A DNA stretch of 64,000 nucleotides from Polydactylus sextarius (lineage: Eukaryota > Chordata > Actinopteri > Polynemidae): positions 3,371,501 to 3,435,500 of the forward strand of contig CM028925.1 in NCBI GenBank assembly GCA_016801845.1, in the 5' to 3' direction. Numbering within the stretch: position 1 is the first letter of the stretch; every line of letters starts with the position of its first letter. A program made the translations under genes and the position numbers. Shown here one piece after another: positions 46,319 through 58,290 of the stretch. Below the pieces are notes generated by a model, which saw nothing but the letters and a program-made list of their open reading frames with translations, made no database searches and had not been told where the DNA came from.

Positions 46319-46339
46319 AAAAAAAAAAAAAAAAAAAAA
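46319..46339 (+). repeat. A21 homopolymer
   Basis: Long A tract in the probable dmd intron 1. No retroposed body is recognised upstream. Confidence 0.9.
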
Positions 46340-47650
46340 GAGAATGACGTTCAAACTCTGACCACAGCCTCCTGTATCTGAGATTTACAGAAATTGTTGG
46401 ACACAGTTGCAACGTTCTCCTGCATACAGCACTTTTCTTACACAGTAAAGTACAGAAGCTGCGTCAGCTACTAGCAGTTATTTGCGTCTTTAGAGTTAGT
46501 GTTTGGTCCAATACAAAACCCAAAACCTATATTTACTTTACATCATGTTGATTGAAATGTCCTTACACAGCTGCGGTCCTTACATCTCACACATCTTATT
46601 TTTATCAGTCTCTTCATCTGATAACGAAGGTCATAATATAGAAATAGAAAGGTAATAAGTTTAAATTATTGATATGATATGAATGAAATCTCAGTTGGGT
46701 AAATGCCACCCTTGACAGTGACAGCCTAGTTTAATTTAACCCTATCATCAGGTTACAGGTCACAGATGTAACATTTATTAGTGACAGCTCATGTGACGGA
46801 CCGTCGGCAGTGTTATTTTAGCTGAGACAGATCCATTAAATATGTCTAATAAAAACACAGTGACGCCAACGGGGGTAAATGTCACGTATAGACATCTATC
46901 CAATATGTTCAGATATAAATCAAGGTTGTTTGATGAAATGTGTCACAAGTGACACAAGCAAAATCAGATTGTGTTGTGTTGTGTTGATTCCCCACACAAA
47001 CCCTTGAGATGATTCTTTTTAAAAACCTAAAAGTTATATACATCATTTCTCAAAGCAGTCACTTCAGACTGTACATACTCATATGACTATATAGATCATG
47101 TAAAGTAGAAAAAGATGGGAAAGATGCAGAAAGAGCAAAGTTTAATTTAAAAGACTGATATTGCCTCCTGCATGCTGCCTCTTTTTCTATCCCTCAACAT
47201 TTGACTCAAACGCTGCAGCACTTTCTCTCTCCAAGAACTGAAATGCCTCGGTGTCCCTCTGCGACTTTTTGTATATGTGTGTGCCACTGTGTATGTCCGT
47301 GTAATTTGTTGGGGTTTTGTCTGGCCAAAGGCCCAGTCATAGTGAACTCCCCATGCGGGTCTGGCTCCAGGGGGTGCCCCAGGTCACCTCTTCTTGGCAA
47401 AGTGGTGCATTCCAATAGTTGAGTTTGATTACAAAAAATGTTGCAGGCAAATTCTTTGCCTTGAGGCTTCGTTTAATTCATGTCACCAAAGTCAATCTAT
47501 TTTAAATATATCTGCTATCATATCACTCCTGCATTGTAGACAAGACCTCTTCTGTTATAACTTGATGCGCATTTCAGAGATTTAAGGTGGCGCGATTTGT
47601 TTTGCTCTGTGGCAACGGTGGAAAATGAAGATACCGGTGTGCGAAAAAAT

Positions 47651-47820
47651 GCAGAACATGTCTAAAGTGTGGGACTATTTTACGCTGCGTAAGGCAGACA
47701 ACATAGTGCAGTGTGTACACTGTAAAACGGTCCCGGCCTAACATAACGGTACTTTGTCAATGCTGCAGCACCTGAACCGAAAGCGTCCTCACGTGAACTG
47801 GACACAGAGCCTGACAAGGT
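47651..47820 (+). pseudogene. hAT transposase N-terminal BED zinc-finger remnant
   Basis: In frame from 47651 the peptide has the BED-finger layout: an aromatic K-V-W-D-Y-F start, a C-x2-C pair (CVHC), then L-Q-H-L-N-R-K-R, where a second zinc-binding His is usual but Arg is present. An in-frame TAA at 47739-47741 breaks the reading frame between the two halves. It is therefore a dead fragment, and no downstream catalytic domain is recognisable. Confidence 0.75.
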
Positions 47821-48181
47821 AGCGTATTTTTACGACTAATCTCTCGCACGCACACACACATTGATAGGTTACATCTCAAAACACGCCTCCCCCATACATA
47901 AGGGAGTAATAATAAATGCAACAGATCACCAAATCTACATTCATTATCATATAGATTCACTTTTGGGCAAGATTATACCATTTGTTGTACAAATCAGTGG
48001 TTTTTTATGGACAGCTTCTGGACACAATTGGAAATTGAACTGTATTGTTTAAGTTGGATTATTAGTAATACTTGAGTTGTTTTTTTATTTATTTAGCTCT
48101 TTATTTACCTTTATAATATTTGTTATTTATTCTCAGATGGGCTATTGCAGGGGGTACACCCCTTTTCCTTTTTTTTTTATT

Positions 48182-48199
48182 AAGATAAAACTAAGGATA
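48182..48199 (+). repeat. left target site duplication of the SINE
   Basis: Exact 18-bp match to 48377-48394, with the SINE between the two copies. Confidence 0.95.
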
Positions 48200-48376
48200 G
48201 GGCACCTGGATGGCAGAGTGGCTAAGGCGCACCACGTCGGCTTACGTGCTGTGCAGTTGTTTGACGGTTCCAATCCCGACCTTTCCTGCGTGTCCTTTCC
48301 CCACTCTCCTCCATTTCCTGTCTCTCTGCACTGTCTCTGATCAAAGGCAAAAATGCCCCAAAAAATAATTGAAAAA
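48200..48376 (+). mobile_element. tRNA-derived SINE (AFC-like fish family), complete with target site duplication
   Basis: The head resembles a tRNA (Leu-like): A box TGGCAGAGTGG at 48211-48221 and B box GGTTCCAATCC at 48266-48276. A fish-SINE body follows (C/T-rich, then aaggcaaaaatgcccc) and an A-rich tail. It is flanked by an exact 18-bp direct repeat, aagataaaactaaggata, at 48182-48199 and 48377-48394. A perfect duplication of this length suggests a fairly recent insertion. It sits inside an older hAT remnant. Confidence 0.9.
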
Positions 48377-48394
48377 AAGATAAAACTAAGGATA
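48377..48394 (+). repeat. right target site duplication of the SINE
   Basis: Exact 18-bp match to 48182-48199, directly after the A-rich SINE tail. Confidence 0.95.
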
Positions 48395-48699
48395 AATAGC
48401 CTAACCTTTTTAGTTTTTTTCATGTACATCATAAATGTTTCACAGAAAGGTTGATTAAATGGGCTTAGTTCTGGAGCCAATAAGCCAAAAGTTGTAAGCT
48501 TTGATCTCATAAAAGTGTTTGAATAAAGTTTGAATAAAAACCTTTTGTGAGGAATAACAGACAATTGTTTGCTCATTTTAAGAAAAACACAAAGTATGAT
48601 TTATCCGATTAATTGAAGAAGAAATTCGACAGAATACTTGATTCCTAAAATATTCGATAGCTGCAGCTCTATATCGGGTTGTTTTGTGCTGCTTAGTCA

Positions 48700-48965
48700 G
48701 GTTTCCCCCCAGGAATCATTTTGCGTTGGGACACCCAACAGTCTGGACTCAGGGTTAAGTTGTTATTGTTGAGATGGGGTGAGGAGCTGCTGCCTCTTTG
48801 CTTCGAAAGGAACCAGTTGAAGTGATTAGGAAGCCTCCTGGGCATCTCCAGGTTTTCCTGACGAGTCCATCTAGTCTGGGAATGCCTCGGGAATCCCCAG
48901 GAGCACCTGGAACGCGTCCCTGGGGAGAGGGACACCTGGATAATTTCAGCATCGCAGGGTCTTTG
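48700..48965 (+). mobile_element. fish LINE fragment, sense orientation
   Basis: The sequence ggtgaggagctgctgcctct, then gaaaggaaccagttgaagtg, then ggaatgcctcgggaatcccc, then ggggagagggacacctgg is the same ORF2 3' region as the other three fragments, here on the + strand. It lies directly after the hAT end at 48671. Confidence 0.8.
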
Positions 48966-51900
48966 TATGAATTGCAGTTCATAGAAATATCCTTTGTTGT
49001 AATAATTAATGAGGAAAAGCAGAAAAGGTGTGGGACAGTACAACAAAAACATCCTTTCATGATGCCCACGGTTTAGTATTTACGCTTGATGAATGACTAT
49101 CAGTGACAAAAGATGGTTGTTTAACATTCACGCTGATCAATTAATTATTTTTTTTTTTTTTTTTATCCGTGCTAACTCAACACTTCCTGCAGCTGCCTCA
49201 CATTAAAACTCTTTTGGCAGTTCAGTGCTTCATCACGTTATAAACTGAGTCAGTGGTAATGAATCACAATCTCTTTCCTACACAGTGGAATCACATGAGA
49301 TAGGAAAGGCATAGTTAAACCCAGTGAAATGGCCACTTGAGGGCAGTGCAATGAGCAGCAAATACATTTCTGATGTATTACACCTTTAACAGCTGATATT
49401 CATAACATGTTATGAAATAGGCCGCCATTAATATTCGTTCAGAGTTATGTTTATGTGTACCTGCTGGACATAAGTCATGTCTCCTTTTAGTTTTAACGCA
49501 TCTGAATTCCCTACAAAGCTCTGAGAAGGAGGTTGACATGATTTTCAGTTTCTGATGTTACATGACAGAAAAAGCAATGAAACAGTGACCTGACCGTGGC
49601 TCATTAAGACGACATTGTAACCACCACTCACTTCAGCAGTCCCTTTCGGAGCTGCTGCTCTGCTAAAAATCCTGATTTTATGACCTCCCAGCGTGCGACA
49701 CAAATTAAAATTTAGCTGTGTAATTTCAGCTGTATTCACATACAAAATGATCAATCAGAGAGAGAGAGTTACACCAGGGAGACACGTTAGCTGGACAACT
49801 CGAGACTGAGTTGCTCCCGTTCTTGCCACGTGTTCCCAACAGCACGTCTGCCGCTGCTCGTCTATCATCCATAGCTGATGAAGCGGTCGGGTGGTTTTTG
49901 TTTGAGCGAACACTCGTAAAAAACAACAGCTTTTTTCATTCAGTCATTGGTGGAAGGTGTCAATTTTGTTTTCATGTATGATATCAATATGATGATTAAC
50001 ATTTAGAAATGGCATAGAAGTACAATGAAGGCAAAAGTAGTCACACATTTCAACGGAACAAGGTTTGTCCAGATGTCCAAAAACTTTTGACAAGCTGTTA
50101 AATGACGCATTGGACGTTGCCAAGCAGTTGTCCTGTAGATTCTTCACTATGATTGACACCTCCCACATTATGCTTCGCAATGCTCTAGCTCAAGTTCAAG
50201 TACTTCATTTGCTATTTGCCCAAGTACTGGTACAAGTGGCATCGGCATTCTTAATGTGATTAATTGATTATAACGCATATTGATCAGAGCAGCTTTAGTT
50301 AAAGTTTCAGCAGCTTGAGGTAATCTGCACTGACAAAGAGCTTATATTTTTGGTTCTATGTTGCTCAGCCAGACAGCGTAGCTTCTCTACCTCTGAGACT
50401 TTTGTATACATGTGCACGCATGTGTAAGTGGATACAAATGTGTGTTAGTATGAGCTCAGTGAATCCAGTTCTTTTTTTGCAGCTAAGCAGGTTAGAAATT
50501 GGCACTTCCCCGAGAGTCAGTTTCACCTGAGCACTTTTTAATCTGGTCGTCTCCACCTCTCTCACTTTCTAAACTATATTCTCTTCTGTAGTAGCACTGT
50601 CTGTCTCACCATTGCTCTCGAGTTTCATTTCTATGTTGGTGTTTGATTCTTTCTTATTTGCTCACGCTGTTGTCTAGTCACTGACACATACACACATACA
50701 CTGAACCACACTCCTACTCTCTTGACTCTTCTTTATTCCTCTCTTTTTCTGTTTCTGTCTTTTTTTTTATATATAAAATCATTGTCAGCAATGTTCTTTT
50801 CATTTTTTTCTGCCTGAAATGGTGTCACGAGGTTGATGAAAAGCAAAGATGGAATGGGAGAGATCGTTTAGAAAATACAGATGAGGAGGGGGGAGGTGAG
50901 AAAATTCTGAGAAATACAGACAGATGGCCAGAGGGCAGATGGGAGCCACTTAGGTTGAAAGGTTGAATGGAAGATAGGAGCAAGGCCAAAGGTTTAAGAG
51001 GGCGAATTGCAGGAAGATTTTAGATGAAGGGTAGAGTGAGAGATGGATCGGAGAAGGCTAAAAGAGCAGAAAAGGAGAGCGGGGCACAAGTTCTTAAAAG
51101 AGTTTTTTTTAGCTGGAAGGATGTGGTGTTTAGAGGTTAGAGCTTGAACAGCAAGAGCCCTTTTGGAGGATGGTATCAGATGGAGGAACAGGTGAGAGTG
51201 ATACACCCAGAGGAAGGGAATGATGGAAAGACTGAATTGTGAATTTTGAAGATTGTGTTTCTAATAAGAGAACCGGTTAGGGTGTGTTGGATGTTTTGTG
51301 GGTCTCTGAACTAGTTTACAGGTGGTCTGACTCATCAGATGTGGGAAGCCTTCTGCTTTTTCCTGTGTTACTACTCTGGAGCTAACATGTTGGTAATGAT
51401 GGAAAACTTGGCAGCGTTTACATGTGGGTCTCCATGGGAAACTGTGACTTCCAATCATACGCCAGAGACATGTGGGTGAAGTTAATTGGTGACTGTTGTT
51501 GTTTGATGGATGGACCCAAGATGTGGCAGAGGAGATCAATTCAGATTCTGTTGAATCTCTTTTCCTGATCAATTAGATAATATGGGTTTCCTGTGCACAG
51601 CATGTGGGTTGTTCTTCTATCTATCTCACAATCTTGCTCATTACCATGTCACATGTTCTAGTGAGAAAGAGTATTCATGTCCCAGACATTTAATGGCCAC
51701 GGGTTAAAAGCGAATTATGCTGCTGAAAAACCTGATGGGATGAATATGTGGATATAAGAGCAAAAAACGTGATTTAATTCGTATTATACTTATAATTACA
51801 AGCACAACAACAAATTCTTTTTCTGCTCAGAGTCATCAGCTTTCTCTTATATCAACGGTGAAGCAAAATGTGAATATCAGGGTGAAGTAGCACAGTCAGA

Positions 51901-53674
51901 TATTGAACTGAAAGACAAATCTCTTTACAGGGCCGACCTCTTTTTAATGACTTTTTGCTGCTTGTTTTGCATATGCCATAACCAACACTTCCCCCACCAG
52001 GGGCTTAAAGTTGCTGAGTTTCAGGAAAAAGGGGCACCGGGGTGTCTTGTTGGATCAGCCTTGCAGCTGAATTTTTTATCCCTGTATCTTTTTCCTGTCG
52101 TTCTCTAAATTGTATTTACAGTCTGTGCATTTAGCTGACACAACCAGAGCAACTGACTGAATGTTACAGTAGAATAAACTTCAGTTTCTATAATCAGCAT
52201 TACATGTTTCCTGTGAAAGGCGTCAAAGAGGATTAGAATCACAGTAACGTCCCTGTGGCCATAGATGGAGCATGGAAGAAGGGAAATGTCTGTGAGGAGA
52301 ATGATGAATGATTGTCATTACTGTCTGTTGTTTTGTAATTAAAAATATGAATGTATGGTCCTGAGGCCTTTTCGGACTGGCATTAGAAAAGACAATCTAG
52401 GAATTGCATTGATTATTAGATTCACTCAGAGAGATGAAGTTAATCTATGCAAATACTTAATGTGGAGATGAACATCGGTCAATCCTGATCCATGAATTCA
52501 GCCATCGCTGCAGTTCTGAGCGGATAGAGTGTCTAAAATGAAGAAAGGTATTGTAGTTTCTAAGCTGTTTTGACTCTATCTTACATAAACAACAGATACA
52601 ATTTGGTGTCGACAGCATAGTAGTGATAGAAGAAGCCGTATGAGCAGGTAATTAGACCCAAGCAAGTGTCGTATATCGCAACAAGTCTGAGTCCCAGCAC
52701 TAGTTTTTAGCTAGCATTTAAGAGAGCATTTAACACACTGACTTAACAGGTTTCTTAAACAGCAGCAGTATGTTTCATGTTTTTTTTTTTGGAAGTGTTT
52801 ACCCAAAAACATCCTTCTTTTCAACTGGTATTTTTGTGAGTTCAATATAAACTGAGTTTACATACTGCCTCCAGGAAATAACTGGATGTTGCACAAGAAG
52901 TCTATCACTGACAAAAGCATTTAAATCCTCCCGCCTACTCGCTTTTTGTGCTTGTGTTACCAAACTCCTACCATATAAATCAAAACACCTTTGAGCCTTA
53001 ACACACTCAATATTGGAAAACTTCAAATGCTGAATTTATTTAGAGGTCTGCAACCAGTATAACCCAAGAGGAAAAAAATCCTTGAACCTCCTTGTGTTGT
53101 TCTAGAATAGAAACCAAGTGAGTTCCAGTGATCACTTTACAAATAGATATCGAAGACAAGAACAAGTGAAAGGGCTGGCATAGATGAAAGAGTGAAGGAT
53201 GAGACACACAGAGAGAGTGGGTGGGAGGGCTGTGGAGGAGAGGGACCGGCCTGTGATTGCAGTTAATTGCTGTTCACATCCAGGGTGGGTCTAATCACTC
53301 TGAAGCTCTGTGCATGTGTGTGTCTGTGTGTGCAGACTATGCTCATTTTTTCCCAGCCCCTGGGTATAGCCCCGAGCTCAGTGAAGCGGCGGCGTGGTCG
53401 TGCTTTAGCCTCGGTTTATAATTAGTGCATAGATTATATTCCAGAACCTCCACTGCACCCTCCACGCCCCTGAATAAGACAGGGACCCTTTTTCAATTTA
53501 CATAAGACTGAGAGGAGAGACGGGGAGCTGAGCCGGACAGATAACACCATATAAATAACTTTTCCTCCTCTCCTTAAAATTATGCGCCTGTATGATATCT
53601 TTGTATCCGCAGTGTATCTCTTGTCTCATTGTGTTTCATTGTGTTGATGTCAGCAGTCTGAAGCAGGCTTCAAA

Positions 53675-54258
53675 TAGGGCTGCAGCTATCGATTATTTTT
53701 GTAATCGTGTATTCTGTCGTTTTTTTTTCATCGTTTAACCGAGTAATCAATCTCAAACAAATGAATTAAATATTACAGGCCTTAGAAAAATAAAAATAAA
53801 CTCACCTTTTGCTGTTTTTTTTTTAACTCGGTATGCTGTTGTCATGTTGCCGTGGTTGTTAACAACACATCCACTAGAGGGCAGAGTTCCAAGCTCCGAT
53901 GTAAGTTTCAAACAATAACAAACATGGCGATGGTGAAGGAGATCACAGCGCACATTCTAAGAATGTGATAAAAAGAGGCAGCGCTGTAGACGGTGGTGGT
54001 TTGAGTGGCCGTTAAATACATCGCGGCATGTGGACGAAGATTTCTGTTGTCCTCTTTGTTCCTCTCGCTGGTCGCATATGAGCTATACTGTGCAACACTG
54101 CCCCGGCGATTTTCTGTGGTATCACTCCATCGTCACCACTAACGGTCTGTGTGAAACACAAGCGAATTGGACAAAAAAATTAAACTACGCATCGATTTGG
54201 GAAAATCATTTTTGAAAATCTAATTATTTGAGTTAATCGATTAATTGTTTCAGCTCTA
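53675..54258. mobile_element. non-autonomous hAT element, 584 bp
   Basis: The left end is TAGGGCTGCAGCTATCGATT; the reverse complement of the right end is TAGAGCTGAAACAATTAATC, giving short imperfect terminal inverted repeats rich in ATCGATTA. It is flanked by an 8-bp direct repeat with one mismatch, gcttcaaa (53667-53674) and gcttcaga (54259-54266), the length expected for hAT insertion. There is no intact transposase. Confidence 0.8.
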
Positions 54259-55885
54259 GCTTCAGACTGACACCTGCTCTCACATAATTCACATCGCGAT
54301 ATTAAAAACAGAACAGAAAACTGAAAGATATTTAGTGTACAAATGTAGACATCAAACGGAGAAAAACTCTACTAACCACAGACTAACTACACTAAACTGA
54401 ATTACAAGTCGGTGCATCTCTAGTCTTTGATTTAAAGTATTTTGTTTTAAAGACTAACAGCCAGTGTTCCCTCCAAACTTTTAACAAAATCTCCACTAAA
54501 CGGACACTTTAGAGGAAATCAACATCACTGTTTCTGATTCTCCAGTCGCTGCCAAATCAGTGAAAGATGGTACAACAGAATTATGTCATTAAAAACCCTC
54601 AATTGATGACTTTTTTATCTCTCAAGTGGAAGCTTGACAGAACAAACAAATCTTAACCAATGAGATTGTTCTAAATAATTGATATTGTGCCTGTCGGAGG
54701 AAACCAGGCTCTGAAACATCTCTAAGTCCCAGAAGTTTGTCAAACAGGACATCGACATTTCACAACCCAGTTAGCTAAGATTCTGGCTGTAGTCTAGCAG
54801 ACCTGTGGCAGTTTTGTATTTATTTAGGCACAGAGGAAGCTTACCTTTACCTAAAAAGTAAAGGCTTGGTGAAGGCTTTTGGCTTGACTGTGGTGATTTT
54901 AGACTACTTTTGGGGCAGTTATGTCTATGTTTTGGAGTTTCATAATTGAATTTGGGTGAGTTTTGGTGTCCCTTTGTTTTTCCTTTTGCAGCCCTAGTAT
55001 AGGAGCCATACATTCTTCCAAAACTTTGTGCAAATTGGACCAAAATTGGCCTGTAATGGTTTTGCTGTCTGGCAATGTTTATTTAGGTATTTTACAGTTG
55101 AGGTTTGGTAGAACAATTACCCTGGTTCTATCAGAACCCAGATCTTTACCCAATAGAGATGATGATGATGAAGTGATGACCTAATGGTTGTTTTGACCAA
55201 ATGTGAAAACAAAATTAGCTCCAGAAACCGCTTGTTCTAGGTGTTTTGACTAAAAGAGATTAAACCATTTTAACACGATGGTTTACTTTAGTTTTCCATC
55301 GGCATTGTAAAAATCAAATTTAATTTAATAGGTGTGTTCAGTAAAAACACAAAATAATATCATTGTTTTTGTCTACATTTGTGATTTATATTAAGATGAG
55401 ATTCACATTTCCTGATTGTGGAAAACCAGGTTATTCTAAACCCACTCAAAAATCATCAAATCATCATCATACATTTATTATTCTTAAGTATCAATAAAGA
55501 ATTGTCAGGCTCAGGCTCTCAACAGGTGATGGCACTTTCCTTTACCTTTTGCAAAATCTTAAAATGTCTTTTTAATGGACCCCGGGGCTGCTTATGTGCA
55601 CAGACCATAAACTAAACCAATGAAAGACACTAGAGGGAAGAGATTTACTGTAGTATTATACTGTCACTGAAACGTGGTGAGGCTTGTTGCCATGAGACTC
55701 TTTTCCAAAAACAACCTTAGCCCTTGGTGTCTTTTTTCGGATCCTGACTTACAGATCAGGGAATGCAGCATGAGAGCGATTCAACTTTAAGGCTTTGTGA
55801 AAGCCGAGCAGTGTCTCTCTGAGACATCCACCATCTGTTATATTCTATCAAATGATTTAAATAACATTTCACTAGCTGGATGAAA

Positions 55886-55985
55886 TTTGTCCTGGTGACA
55901 TCGCCGCCAGTTTTGAACCACAACAAGTTACGTGTTGAAAAATAGAACTAGAGGAGTAGAAGTGGGGGGAGACAGCTCATGTGGC
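55886..55985 (+). repeat. short repeat pair, copy 1
   Basis: Shares ttgaaccacaacaagt-type core, tagaact/tagaaca, and gggagacagctcat with 56558-56655. Both are preceded by a similar ttgtc..gacat/gacag..cgccg segment. Confidence 0.6.
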
Positions 55986-56557
55986 TCAATGAGGCTGAAC
56001 AGCGTCCTTAATCATTTTTATTCAGCTTTTTCTGTTATTGATCCCTTACGTATCTCTGCAGGATAGTCCTAGACAATTAGAGACTGTCCATTGCAAGTTG
56101 GGTGGTTGTCTTACTCAGTTTCTGCTGTTAGATTTAATTTGATGAAGGACAGATCAATCAGGGTTTTGTCTTAATGAGCTATCCTCAGTTGGCTGGTCAG
56201 TTTTACAGCTGCGGGGCCTGATAGTCTATTAGACGACTTGTGTAGAAACCTTTAAGCTAGAATTAAATCCTCTAATGGATTTTTCAGTTGATGCCACAGT
56301 TGCTGAAGTATCTGTCACTGTGGGGAGTCATATCTGTTGTTTGTTGAACATAAGGTTGCACAAAACTTGTCACAGTCCAACACCTTTTGAGCAAAATCCT
56401 CAGGCTGACGATAATAACCAGGTGTTCTGAATTGGTTTTTAATGGATATCGTTGCTTTCAACCCCGAGAAGTGTGCGTTTTAACAGATGCCTTGTTAAAC
56501 TAGAATTGTGGGATCATCTCCAGTTGGGATCAATTTAGACTTAACTTGCCAGAAGTG

Positions 56558-56655
56558 TAGAAAATTGTCTGGAGACAGTGCCGCAAAAAATGAACCACAA
56601 CAAGTGGCACATAATAGAACATACGGCAAGAACAAATTGTGGGAGACAAGCTGTC
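56558..56655 (+). repeat. short repeat pair, copy 2
   Basis: Related to 55886-55985: gacagtgccgcaaaaaatga, accacaacaagtgg, then gtgggagacaagctgtcat. Confidence 0.6.
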
Positions 56656-57554
56656 ATTAAAATAAGATGTTGACATGGAAAATATAGCCTATTAACTTAT
56701 CTTAGCGTGACTTTCTAAAAGCAAGGAGAGACAACAAGTTTACGGGTTGAAAACTAAATTTATGATTCTTGTTAACTAGCTGGCCAGCTATTTCCATTGG
56801 TTCTGTTTTTGTCTTCTGCTAAACTAATTGTATTCCAGCTTTTGTCAATCATTTAATCATATAAGTGATTGTTTTTGAACTTAAACAGTGTGAGCAGTTA
56901 TAAAAACCATAATGTCTCATCTGTAGTTTAATGTATGTAAGCTGCACAGACTTAAGCTACAGCTGCAAAACCAAATCACTGAGCTAAATTATGCTAAAAT
57001 GATTCCAGAAATCTAGAAATTAGGTTTTGTTTTCTTTACTACAAACAACTTCTTTTCATTCTACCTATTACCCCACTGATAATACAAAATATTAATTAGT
57101 TCATCCTTAAGGTAGAGGTATGTGATACAGATCCATACTTTGGCCAAGAAAGTGAGGAGGCAAATTTCTACATATTCATTTAAACCAGGCTTCATCACTT
57201 TATTATTAGCTTTATCGTATTTACATGTTTTCCAGCTGATATGGACGTGCTCTCGCAGTTGAGTTCCTCATTAAAGTCAGCTTTATGTCGTTCCTGCTTA
57301 ATCAACCCGGGCGGCAGACGCTTTTGTGAAGATAAAAAAATTCCTAAATATGAATGAAACTAAACAATTAGGCCTCAGGTTGTCTGGATCCAATTTATGC
57401 CTTGGTAACTTCATTCAAACCCACTTTGGGTGTTTCAGTCTTTGATTAACATGAAAAGAGAATAGATAAGTAGCTGCTCCGTAGGAGCTGAATGTTAATG
57501 GAAGATCATGACAATTTGACAAAAGGCACAAGTAACACAAAACAATTTTGAATC

Positions 57555-58290
57555 ACAATAGCCGGCTTCACACTGTCGGGCTGAAGCTGAGCTAACCGAG
57601 GCGTGCCGGGGCTAATTGCTTTCACACCGTCTTGAGCTGGTGCTAACTGGTGCCACTGCTGGGCCACTAGCTCCAGATTTCTGGCCTGACCAAAATGTTG
57701 GGCCACTCGGGGCTGGAGGGAGGCTAGAGGTGGGGCCAACCCTTTGCTGTAGACAACAGGTAGAGGCAATAAAGACGTCAGTGCAGAAAAGTATTAATTA
57801 TTTTGCTGCTACGGAGAACAATACACCGACAGTCCTGGTCTCATGATGATGTTCATGCTCTGCTCTCCATCTAGGAATCGGGTTTGTCGGAATGAAACAT
57901 ATCGCAGCAGAGAGAGCTGCCCTCCAAGTCTGATAAAAACTTAAGAAACTGGAGATGGAGTATAAGCTGTGGTAGTGATTTCAAGTTGCTGTAAGAAGCA
58001 GCAGACCCATGTTGATCTGCTACAACTAGAATTAAAAACAGCGACAGAATTGATTGTTTACTTGCCGCTAGGCGTTTGTTTTGCGCGCTTGAACCCCCCA
58101 TCCTGTGTGAAAATGCCCGGTATTGGTGACGTTTTCACAAACGGGAGCTGGCTGAAGGGTGATCCGGAGAAGCTAGTGGCCTGACAATCTGAACAGGATC
58201 TGTGGGGCCAGTAGACCTGGGGCACTAGCACGTAAGTGGCCCCCAAATAACCCTGGCCTGGCCTGGCTCGACAGTCTAAATGGACTTTAT
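57555..58290. mobile_element. possible DNA transposon with imperfect inverted ends
   Basis: A GC/CpG-richer island in AT-rich intron. Left ttcacactgtcgggctgaag and the reverse complement of the right (agactgtcgagccaggcc) are similar near the ends. Ends and target duplication are not resolved. No transposase is seen. Alternatively it is an unrelated unique GC-rich segment. Confidence 0.35.

Larger units (their letters stand above)
47440..48671 (+). mobile_element. degenerate hAT transposon (left end not resolved)
   Basis: The right end is clear: the reverse complement of 48651-48671 begins TAGAGCTGCAGCTATCGA, nearly identical to the left end of the hAT element at 53675. Internally, 47651-47820 encodes a BED zinc-finger remnant. 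The left inverted repeat was not found, so the start given is approximate. A SINE is inserted at 48200-48376. Confidence 0.7.

Noticed and set aside
48200..48280. Possible tRNA-Leu gene
   Set aside because: A and B boxes are present, but the cloverleaf is degraded, and the fish-SINE body, A-rich tail and 18-bp target duplication identify a SINE.
48142..48576. 144-codon ORF on -
   Set aside because: It crosses the SINE insertion and its target duplications, so it cannot be an ancestral reading frame.
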